Positions 10,085 through 18,445 of a DNA stretch of 64,000 nucleotides are shown piece by piece (the stretch's first letter is position 1; every line of letters begins with the position of its first letter). Made by a program: the position numbers and the translations under genes. The notes beneath the pieces were generated by a model, which had not been told where the DNA came from, did not search any database, and was given only the letters and a program-made list of their open reading frames with translations. Source of the DNA: Symsagittifera roscoffensis. Taxonomy: Eukaryota > Xenacoelomorpha > Acoela > Convolutidae. The stretch spans positions 5,981,954 to 6,045,953 of the forward strand of contig NC_087066.1 of NCBI RefSeq assembly GCF_963678635.1. Direction: 5' to 3'.

Positions 10085-10808
10085 CTAGTGCGATGAGGAT
10101 TGGGCTGCTTGTTTTTTCTTTGCTGCTGCTCTCTTTGATTTGGTGGGCCGTACTCTGGATTTTGATCTTTGCTGAAGTACTAGTGAACGAAGGTTGTGAC
10201 GTTTCGAAAGTACTTTGTTGAGCAACTTCAGCTCAAGAGACGGAGGGGGGGTGTAGTTTAGAGAGGGCAACAACTGTATCAATGTCGTTTTGTTTTTGTT
10301 TAGGAAGAAGTCGTTTTATCGCGTCGATGATAAGAGGTTTCGTCTTCCGTAACTTTTCAAAAATGTGAGGGGTACCGTCTCGACGAATGTATATGATCGC
10401 AGCTATTTGATGCTGAAAATTCGTGATGATTTCAGTTAACTGCTCCGGGGAACACTTCGTATTAAAGTTTTTGGGATGTTTTGTGATACTATTGTTTATC
10501 ACGTCGTGCCAGAGAATGATTTCTCTGGATTTTAGGGAACCGTTTCTAAGTAACCACTGCAATTTCTTGAGTTTACTCACGTTGTTTGGGTTGAGGCTTA
10601 GTCCCGATTTTGCAAAAGTGAATCTTCGATACTTTACCCTTAGATCGTAGGGTAGGTAGTCAAGGGTCCTTCTGAGTGAGCTTGCTCCAACTACAATCAT
10701 GTGATCCACCAACCTGTGTCCACCCACTAGTGTCCACGAGCGGTAGCAGAGGTAAATAATTTGAAGTAAATGCAGGGGACCACCACGGCTGTCCCAGTAT
10801 ATCAACAA
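10085..10808 (-). pseudogene. SGNH-hydrolase-like transposon-associated ORF, frameshifted
   Basis: The minus-strand frame from 10,808 encodes 191 residues containing IYWDSRGGP, IVVGASSLRR, KSGLSL, and IILWHDVINNS...H. The GxS, (G)xxL and WHD.(I/L)NN blocks resemble degenerate blocks I-III of SGNH/GDSL hydrolases found in uncharacterised invertebrate and transposon proteins, with the catalytic Asp/Ser context altered. It stops at 10,233 within a run of seven C. The next frame is open to 10,085 and encodes a basic tail (SKSRVRPTKSKRAAAKKK), so one indel in that homopolymer separates the two halves. It could be an extra ORF of the adjacent LINE or the remains of another element. Its N-terminal codons form the left arm of the foldback at 10,759. 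Confidence 0.5.
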
Positions 10809-10891
10809 TTTATCTGAAACTATTTAATAGTTTCAGATAAATTGTTGATATACTGGGACAGCCGTGGTGGTCCCCTGCATTTACTTCAAAT
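10759..10891. repeat. Perfect 133-bp inverted repeat (foldback)
   Basis: Two 66-bp arms (10,759-10,824 and 10,826-10,891) are exact reverse complements around a single T at 10,825. I checked the arms base by base. The left arm holds the start of the SGNH-like ORF, so the right arm encodes the same N-terminal peptide on the opposite strand. Confidence 0.97.
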
Positions 10892-11336
10892 GAAGTACTT
10901 ACTACATAATGAAGTAGTAATGAAGTACTTACTACATTTACTACAGATGTTTTACTGTAGAGGTAAAGGTAGTATGTGCATGTTAGGTTAGGTACGAGCA
11001 TTGTCTGATAGTTATGAGTTCCTTCAGTAGTGTTTTTTGTGCCAAAAAATTTCGGTATTTTTTCGGAACATGAGTTTCGACTTTAATTCCGTCGGCTCAT
11101 TTTCCGAATGATTTTTTCTCAATTGCTTTTTGTTGGTTTTCATGAGAGTGGTTGAGGTCTCACAAAAAGTTTTAGTCAAATCTAAATCACTTTCCCAGAC
11201 CCTTCCTAATACAAGCAAAAAAAATAAAAAATGAAAAAATTAAAAAGGTTAGTTTTATTTTTGAAACTTTTTCAAAAAAATTTCTTAAACTTTTTTAAAT
11301 TTTATTTTCATTTTTTTTTTCAGTTTAGAAAATTAA
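10892..11336. other. Non-coding AT-rich spacer
   Basis: A short direct repeat (ATGAAGTACTTACTACAT, about 30 bp apart, 10,891-10,940) lies at its left edge. The rest is AT-rich without recognisable coding content. Confidence 0.45.
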
Positions 11337-11342
11337 CTTTGC

Positions 11343-11544
11343 TGGCTCTTTTTCCTCCCCCCTCCCACCTCAATCAAACATTAATTCTATGGTCTAGCCA
11401 GTGATCTTACAAAGTTAATTATCAAGACCAAATATGTTTGACATGGCCTAATTGGTCTGCATGTCAATTTTCATGACAATCGGACAATGTTAACAGTAAC
11501 TTCAAATATAAAAATTTGCAGGTGGGGGGAAGGAAAAAGAGCCA
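11343..11544. mobile_element. 202-bp MITE with terminal inverted repeats
   Basis: The ends are TGGCTCTTTTTCC and GGAAAAAGAGCCA, a perfect 13-bp terminal inverted repeat that extends imperfectly to about 26 bp through C-rich/G-rich sequence. It is flanked by identical 6-bp direct repeats CTTTGC at 11,337-11,342 and 11,545-11,550, read as a target-site duplication. There is no ORF, so it is a non-autonomous DNA transposon of unassigned superfamily. Confidence 0.8.
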
Positions 11545-11550
11545 CTTTGC

Positions 11551-12058
11551 TTGCAACATTTTATGCTTTTGTTTGATCACTCAGCTGTTTTCAACATATT
11601 TTCTGGTGTAGGCAATGAGTTTTCGCAATTTTTTTGTTCATGCATGTTAAATTTTCTACAACAATTGAGAACATGTTCTCATTACTTTTTAGCCAATATT
11701 GTTGAAAGTAGCTCCGCATCTGAAAACCGAGAACGAAGAAAACCTGCATTGCTAGCAAACAAGTAATAATTAATTTCAAAACTTTGGTAATTTAAACAAA
11801 ATTGCTCGTCTAGTTCCTTGTTGATAAAATCATCTTCAGTTGCTATCTGCTAAATTTTTGAACCTCCAGTTTTGCGTAGTTTCATTTTGTTAGGATGGTA
11901 AAACCGGGAATCAAGCAAGTGGGACCTTCGACCAGAATATACAAAAACGCAGTTTAGCAATCGAATTTTTATTGGAAAGGTTATAGAACATCTAACTGGG
12001 AAGATTGATGGTTTTAATGAATTAGCGACGTTATTTGAACAATTGGACAAATCCGGAA
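11551..12058. other. Spacer between MITE and old LTR element
   Basis: No convincing gene. The base before 12,059 is the left outer flank of the old LTR element. Confidence 0.4.
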
Positions 12059-13019
12059 TGTAACATTCGCCCGAAAGTACATATCGACGGAAAATAAAGC
12101 TAGGTTCTAAAACGACTGGCTAGTGTCTAAACAAAGCTCTACAGGCTTTTCACCGTCTCTGCCAGAGCCAGTTCTGTTGGTGGTTTTCTTAAAATCGGGT
12201 CGACAAAAACGTCTCAGCCAAAGCCAGTTTTTTTGGTGGTTTTCCTAACTTCGGTTAGACAAAAAACATTACTGCTTACCGGCTTCGACCAGAACGCTCA
12301 AATGTACTTGCTTATATGCAAAAAAAAGTGAGCTCATGGCTGGGTCTCAGTATCCCCAGACCACGAGGTCACTCCTAAAAACAGTGCTACTACTAGTTTT
12401 GTATTACTATTGTTTTTGTTCAGTAGATAAAAATCATCATCTCCATCGAAGATGGATCAACCCGTTCCATCACTCCTAGCTTCTCATTATCTGAAACTGA
12501 ATCGGGATGTTAATTAAATTCAATTCATGGCATGACCAGAAAGCTAAAAATTGTATAAAATAGTTTGAGTCTTGGGCCCGAGACCCCTCCGGATTCTGGA
12601 ATCCGGGGAAATAACGTCCTTATTTCCTTTCCGGAAGGCTGGACACACCGTCCCAATACCCTTCACCTTCCACGTGAATTGCTCTGTAAGGATTGTAGCG
12701 ACACAATCGTTACAACTCAGAACGCTCTCTGACAATTTTCCAGATATCTGTCGTTATTTCTCTCGTAGTTGTTTTCACTGCAACTATTGTTGTTCTGCTT
12801 TTATTTAGTTTTTCTTCAAAATGGCCGTTTCAATCATTTCTCAGAAATGTGACGTCACAAATCAAACTCTTGAAGAACTAAAAGTTTCAGAATATTTTGA
12901 CCTTCACGATTCGTCTAATAATTCAAATAACGTCGCTTATCTGCTAAAATCGTTAATCTTCCAGGTCAGCAAATACGAATACAAATTTACATTTTCGTAC
13001 ACTCTGGTCGAATGTCACA
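12059..13019 (-). repeat. 3' LTR of old minus-strand gypsy element
   Basis: Read on the minus strand it runs from TGTGACATTC (13,019) to CGAATGTTACA (12,059), with TG...CA ends, 961 bp. It aligns along most of its length with the LTR at 42,278-43,715 (shared blocks include CACCGTCTCTGCC, GTGAGCTCATGGCTG, TTGAGTCTTGGGC and GACACAATCGTTACAACTC). It is preceded on the minus strand by the polypurine motif at 13,031-13,020. Confidence 0.88.
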
Positions 13020-13031
13020 TACTCCCCGGAC
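13020..13031 (-). other. Polypurine tract of old element
   Basis: GTCCGGGGAGTA directly precedes the 3' LTR on the minus strand. The identical 12-mer precedes the 3' LTR of the younger plus-strand element at 26,922-26,933. It is the likely primer for plus-strand DNA synthesis. Confidence 0.75.
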
Positions 13032-13072
13032 AGCCCGGTCAATGTCCCTTTGGATTCTCGTAGTCTTCATCA

Positions 13073-13956
13073 TGTGCCAGTCGGTCATATTTGGAAGTTT
13101 GACCTTGAGAGGAGCAAAAAACACTTGATTTTGGAGTGAAATTTAATTTTTCAAAATTTCGATTAGAACATGTCATGCACGATTTTCTCGCGATAACTGA
13201 AAATCAGAAAAAGAAATCAGAACAATTTCAGAACAATTGCGGAAAAGTTGTCAGATAAAAACGAGTGGGAAATTGCTATTCGCAATTTCCATCATAGTGA
13301 ACAAGAGTAGAGCTGTCCTATCTGAAATAGAAGACAGAGTATTCCCGAGAGAACAATTATTCGAACTGGACCAGAGTGAACCTTCGACGGAAAGGTGGAC
13401 AGCTTGAGTGTCCCAATGGTCCACATAAAACTTCATTCTAGAGTTCAAACTTACCTTTGCCATTCAAACTGATAAACATTGAACTTATCTAGTTATCTTA
13501 GTTAATTCTAGAGTTGCTCATCCATTTAATTACCTCCTGTGCTTGAGCGCATCAACATGTGAGTCCTTAATTTAAATTTCTAGAGTGTGTTTTATGATTA
13601 TTATGTTGAGGTAAGGCGAGTTTTAGGTTGATCCATCTGAAATGGATCAAAGTTCCACTGTCTAATAAAAAAGTAACTTAACGGATTGTTCTAACCCGGT
13701 TTTTAACGGCGTTCATGTATTTTGGGTATTTTGAGACCTAAGTATGGGGACGTTCTTAATTCTAGAGTGGGGGGATATTTTGGTAGTAGCCTTAAGCAGT
13801 AGCGGGTCGTAGTCTCATGTCACAAGCAAACCGAATTGGCTCCGACTGATTTGAGGCGGAAAAACACAAGAGATAGTGTCCCTGACTCCTGAGCCAATAG
13901 TCATAGGGCCTATTTTTCTTAAGCCTCATGTGTGACTGTAGTAGACGAATGTTACA
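13073..13956 (+). repeat. 5' LTR of young gypsy element
   Basis: 884 bp, from TGTGCCAG to TGTTACA. The 3' LTR at 26,934 matches with 8 substitutions and no indels. It contains AATAAA near 13,663, a likely poly(A) signal. Confidence 0.96.
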
Positions 13957-13967
13957 TAGTGTTTTTA

Positions 13968-13982
13968 TGGCGCTCCTGGGTG
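13968..13982 (+). other. Primer-binding site, tRNA-Asn-like
   Basis: TGGCGCTCCTGGGTG begins 11 nt after the LTR. It has the TGG complementary to a CCA end, and by eye is close to the complement of animal tRNA-Asn 3' ends. The first 11 bases recur at the same place in the old element (42,256-42,266, minus strand), supporting its function. Confidence 0.7.
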
Positions 13983-14455
13983 TTTACGACATCAAGACTA
14001 CGGAGTCAAACCCACTTGAGACAGCTTCGGCTGAATGCCCATTCTAGAGTACCGGCGGTACGGTTCGACAGGAACGTGCAAACCTTCCGGTTGTACCGTG
14101 ATAGCTTTTTAAGAAAACTCGAGAAAATTTCCTGGTACGCTCTCCGAACGAGGCTTAGCTAACCGAGTAAAGGGGGGCAACTAGGGGGACAAAAACACGA
14201 GCAAAAAGACAAAAGCAAAACAAAAAACCAAAAAAGAATAGAAAAAGGAACAAAAACCATAAAACGAAAAAAAAAGACAGTGACTTTGACACCAGATCAG
14301 TTGGATCAAACCTTTATATTAATTAAATAGTATACCCATACTGTTTTACAAGTTCGATCGTTTCGATCAACCTAGCAATTTAACCCAGTAACCTTAATAT
14401 AGTGCCCGAGTGTCAAGGGTTTTCAGATAGCTTGGAACTTAGCTGGACTACAAGT

Positions 14456-14612
14456 AGACTGGACTGGAAGACGTGACCAGCCGAGTAGGAACAACCAATA
14501 GGAGACTCCACTGGAAGAGGTGACCGGCAGAGTGGGAAACTGGTTCAGGAACACTTGAGCTGAACGAATAGGAGACTGCACTGGAACAGGTGATCAGTCG
14601 AGTGGGAAAGCA
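14456..14612 (+). repeat. Three imperfect copies of a leader repeat
   Basis: The motif AGACT..ACTGGAA.A.GTGA, followed by a GAGT.GGAA tail, recurs at about 14,456, 14,503 and 14,571 in the untranslated leader of the young element. No coding function. Confidence 0.6.
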
Positions 14613-15507
14613 GCCAAGAGAGTTCGACAGTTCTCGAGTTCTCAAGTTGGGCAGAACGGGTATCGTTAGAATCCACATTACATTATAGGAGATAGGTGTA
14701 AAATTGGATAAGCAAACCCCCCAGTTTTGAGGAAAGTTTTTACTTGAGCAGGCCTGGAAACAGGTCTACGGTTTTCTCTTGAGAGGTTTAGCACCCGGCG
14801 CTTAAGGCAATTTTTAGGCTTAAGAAGGAGGGCTAGACAGGGGGGAGGTTAGAAGGGGGGCTGGTTAGGTTAGAGGTGAGCGGTTTCAAATTGTAAAAAA
14901 GGGGGAAACTAGAGTAACTAATTAGTCGACATCGTTGATTTAGTTACATTAGCAATAACACGCGTTGGTGATAATCGGTGGATATCCAAAATTTAACTCG
15001 AGTTAAGACTGGTACGCTGGTTGGATTGGTAGGGGGGACCGGAGATAGACAGTTTTTGTGATACCCCATAAGATCACTAGTGGGGGGAGGAAAACGCGTG
15101 GCAATTAGATACCAGACATTTTTTTTTTTTTGACGAAAGGTAGACATTGGTCACCTTTGAATTTCAGGTGGGCTCATTTTTCTGTTTTTAACATTTTTCT
15201 TACTTAGATTTTTGTTGCTTTTTGGTGAGGATTTGTGTTTGGTCTTATACGAACAGGTGATCACAAGATACCTGCGCACCTACATTGAAATAGAAACAAC
15301 CAAAAAGAAGAGGGGGGTCATTATTTGGCTTTTAAGAGAGGGTTTTTGGAAAAATTTTACTAGAGCTTGAGTGGTGGTACAAGGTACGGTGATTCAAGAA
15401 GACCCCACAACGAGGAAGACACTCCGTGACCAGCCTTGGGACAGTGCGGTACTGGGACAGTGTTGGACCAGAACAGTCTTGAAGAAGTCTCGAGGACAGT
15501 AGACAGG

Positions 15508-16058
15508 GTCTTGGGACAGTGGTCTTGGGACAGGGTCTTGGGACAGCGGTCTTGGGACAGGGTCTTGGGACAGTGGTCTTGGGACAGGGCCTTGGGACAG
15601 TGGTCTTGGGACAGGGTCTTGGGACAGTGGTCTTGGGACAGGGTCTTGGGACAGTGGTCTTGGGACAGGGTCTTGGGACAGTGGTCTTGGGACAGGGTCT
15701 TGGGACAGTGGTCTTGGGACAGTGGTCTTGGGACAGGGGTCTTGGGACACTAGTCTTGGGACACTGGTCTTGGGACGGTAACCTTGGGACACTGGTCTTG
15801 GGACACTGGTCTTGGGACAGTAGTCTTGGGACACTACCCTTGGGACACTAGTCTTGGGACACTGGTCTTGGGACAGTAGTCTTGGGACACTACCCTTGGG
15901 ACACTAGTCTTGGGACACTGGTCTTGGGACAGTAGTCTTGGGACACTAGCCTCGGGACACTGGTCTGGGGACACGGGCCCTGGGACACTAGTCTTGGGAC
16001 ACTACCCTTGGGACAGTAGTCTTGGGACAGTGGCCTTGGTACAAGGGTCTTAGGACAC
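15508..16058 (+). repeat. Minisatellite GTCTTGGGACAG(TG/G) in gypsy leader
   Basis: About 40 tandem copies of a 13-14 bp unit. The left half alternates 13- and 14-bp units (a 27-bp dimer), and the right half drifts to CACTGGTCTTGGGA and CACTAGTCTTGGGA variants. It lies in the leader between the primer-binding site and gag. The multiple-of-27 period keeps several frames open on both strands, so the long ORFs reported here are repeat artefacts. Confidence 0.93.
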
Positions 16059-16345
16059 TAGCGGAGAGTACTGTGATAGTAACGAACAGTCTTGGGACAG
16101 AATAAAAATTGAAGTAAAATTACAACAAGTGTGTCTTAAGACAGAATAAGACAAATCAAATTAGGTACGGTTGAGACCACATTAAGGGAAATTTTTCAAA
16201 GGTTTTAGAAAGAGAACAAGGTTTTTAAACACGTTGTACAGAAATTTTTGTTCTATTTTTATTATTAAATTTTTTACTAGTTACTCTTAGGATAGAAGCG
16301 TGTATATAATAAAATTGTAAATAAAAGCAGTTGTAAATAGAAATA

Positions 16346-17635
16346 ATGAGGCGGAGTAGGGTACCGGTGCTCGAAAAAAGGTCAAGTGGATCAAACACGA
16401 AATATAATTCATCGCTGCGCGGAACGACATCAACAGGCCCAAAGATAACAAAGAAGAACTTTTCAGTTAACATGGTCAGCACAAGGAGTACAGCGGAGAA
16501 CAGGGCGAAAGAGGGCACGGAAGGGGAGAGAGTAGGACCCACCATCAAGATTGATCTAGAGACACCCGATCAAAGTGTGGATGAAACAGGGAAGATGGCA
16601 ACAGAGTCAACTCCAATGCCCAATGCAGAGGAACCGAACCAGAAAACCATAGAGTTCTCACCGATAGATGACGCGGAAGATGCAATAGGCAACACCGAAG
16701 AAACGGTGAAAGAAGACTCTCAAGTAAAGAGGACATCTTTTACGGAAAAATTGGGAATAATGTTCGGAATAAAAACGAAAGAAAACGTGACTGAAGAACC
16801 AAAAGCAGAAAGAGCACGAACATTTGGTACAGTGAGCACAAAAGCGACAGAAACCGGCCAAAATGAGGAACAAACTAAAGCAGAGGCTACGGCCGAAGAG
16901 AAACCCACGGCTGACCATGAAGAGACTACCATTGAGCTGGGCGATTTGTTGGCGAAATTAAATCAGATCGACAAAAGACTTAAGAACAGTGAAGAAGACA
17001 GAGAGGTGATAAAAAAGGAGATAAGATACAACAAGCACGAGTATCTAGACAGTTATTTTAACCTAGCTAAGGCAACAGAGGAGAGACTCAAGGAAATGTC
17101 AGATAAGGTAGAAGCCACCAATGAAGAAAGAGAAAAGAACATCAAAACAGACATGCAACAGTTGAAGAACCGATATGATGATGTTAACAGCCAATTAGGG
17201 AGCCTGGAAAGGAGAATGGACACAATGAGCAAGAGTCAGGCCGAGAGTTCGTGTGCAATACAGGCGAAGTTGGATGCAATCTTGAGAGGTTCGAATCCAC
17301 AAGAAAGACCGGCAGCGGATCGTACGCAAGGCACCAGAGTTGACTTTGTAGAACCACAAAGAAACAAACGGCAATCGACACCGTTGCCCATAACCAGGGA
17401 TGCGATAAGCATAGCACCAACAGCTGCGAAAACAATAATGAAGAATGGAATGTCGAATACAACGACTGGTCCGGGAGATGCAACAGCTAACAGCAACACA
17501 GGACCGGATGCTATGACATGGGCCAGCACTTGGGAGATGATGAACAGGACTCTAGAGGCCTTCGCCACGAGGAACACTGACTCGAGCGACAGGAGAGAGG
17601 GAAAAACAAGAAAGACATTCAAGAAGCCAAAATAA
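16346..17635 (+). CDS. Gag N-terminal ORF (coiled-coil, matrix-like)
   Basis: A 429-residue, highly charged protein upstream of the capsid. It is rich in Glu, Lys and Thr, with a predicted coiled coil at about residues 200-310 (NQIDKRLKNSEEDREVIKKE, KNRYDDVNSQLGSLERRMD). It ends with a basic tail, GKTRKTFKKPK, then TAA at 17,633-17,635. The same frame continues directly into capsid, so this is the N-terminal part of Gag cut off by a stop. The old element has an equivalent region (38,166-37,879) and a TAA at the corresponding place. The ATG at 16,346 is first in frame; a second at 16,471 is an alternative. No transmembrane or signal sequence is seen. Confidence 0.75.
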   Translation: MRRSRVPVLEKRSSGSNTKYNSSLRGTTSTGPKITKKNFSVNMVSTRSTAENRAKEGTEGERVGPTIKIDLETPDQSVDETGKMATESTPMPNAEEPNQKTIEFSPIDDAEDAIGNTEETVKEDSQVKRTSFTEKLGIMFGIKTKENVTEEPKAERARTFGTVSTKATETGQNEEQTKAEATAEEKPTADHEETTIELGDLLAKLNQIDKRLKNSEEDREVIKKEIRYNKHEYLDSYFNLAKATEERLKEMSDKVEATNEEREKNIKTDMQQLKNRYDDVNSQLGSLERRMDTMSKSQAESSCAIQAKLDAILRGSNPQERPAADRTQGTRVDFVEPQRNKRQSTPLPITRDAISIAPTAAKTIMKNGMSNTTTGPGDATANSNTGPDAMTWASTWEMMNRTLEAFATRNTDSSDRREGKTRKTFKKPK

Positions 17636-18445
17636 TTCAAAGACGACTCCGATGGATGCATTGACACTTGGGTGGAAGTGATGAGATTACATCTAGAGCA
17701 AGATAACTTGAGTGACGAAAGGCAAGCATGTACAGCCATACTGAGCAACTTGGAAGGAACGGCATTAAAATGCGTGGTCGCAAAGAAGGAGGAAGAACGC
17801 GACACCGCGGACAAGATCTTCGAGATATTGCTGAATCGATTCGGGTCAGGCATGAAGGGTCACCAAGCGATGATGCGATTTGAAAAGAGAAGGCAGAGGG
17901 ACGACGAGTCAATAGATCGGTTCCTAGATGACCTCGAGAGCTTGAGAAGGAGGAGTGACCCAGAGGAGTCGACAAACAGACGGAACTTTAGCATTTTCTC
18001 GAAGTTCATTGATGGGGTGAAAAGTGATGACTTAAGGACAATGTTAGCAACATACTACACATTGTCGAAGGACAGCGCACCCACCCCAGAAGAGATGAGA
18101 CAGAAATCAAGAGAATACATGCTGATGAAACCTAAGAAGTACTCATATTCTGAAAACAGGAACACGCAAGGGGGAAGTCAACCCCAGAGGTCATCATGGT
18201 ACAAACCTAGAGATGATATGGATAAGCGCAGATCATGCGCGAACTGCGGGTCAGCGGATCATCATGTGGCTGACTGCACAACGTACAAACAAGGCATGAA
18301 GAGCCTAGGTTATGCACCGGATGAGGAGGATATGAGTCAGATGGAGGAACACGAGTACTATAATGGCTTAATCATCAAGATAGGCGCCAGATGCTTCTTC
18401 TGTAACCAGGAGGGGCACTTCAGAATGGATTGTCCCTTGTTCTAG
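17636..18445 (+). CDS. Gag capsid and nucleocapsid with two CCHC knuckles
   Basis: The frame is the same as the upstream ORF. Capsid similarity starts right after the TAA (DGCIDTWVEVMRLHL, then ACTAILSNLEGTALK and FEILLNRFGSG, a typical Retrotrans_gag pattern). Two CCHC zinc knuckles follow: CANCGSADHHVADC and CFFCNQEGHFRMDC, each with C-X2-C-X4-H-X4-C spacing. TAG at 18,443-18,445 ends the frame immediately after the second knuckle. The first in-frame ATG (17,678) lies inside the capsid fold after the conserved Trp, so independent initiation there would lose part of the domain. Expression therefore needs stop readthrough, an intron, or has been lost. Confidence 0.8.
   Translation, partial: FKDDSDGCIDTWVEVMRLHLEQDNLSDERQACTAILSNLEGTALKCVVAKKEEERDTADKIFEILLNRFGSGMKGHQAMMRFEKRRQRDDESIDRFLDDLESLRRRSDPEESTNRRNFSIFSKFIDGVKSDDLRTMLATYYTLSKDSAPTPEEMRQKSREYMLMKPKKYSYSENRNTQGGSQPQRSSWYKPRDDMDKRRSCANCGSADHHVADCTTYKQGMKSLGYAPDEEDMSQMEEHEYYNGLIIKIGARCFFCNQEGHFRMDCPLF

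Noticed and set aside
13069-13072. A clean 4-bp target-site duplication for the young gypsy element
   Set aside because: ATCA matches on both sides only if the last LTR base is counted in the duplication. With TG...CA ends the duplication is 3 bp, so the exact length is left open.
15394-15851. Long repetitive ORFs on both strands (Pro/Ser/Gln or Gly/Leu rich)
   Set aside because: They arise because the 13-14 bp minisatellite lacks stops in several frames. There is no sign of selection for any one frame.
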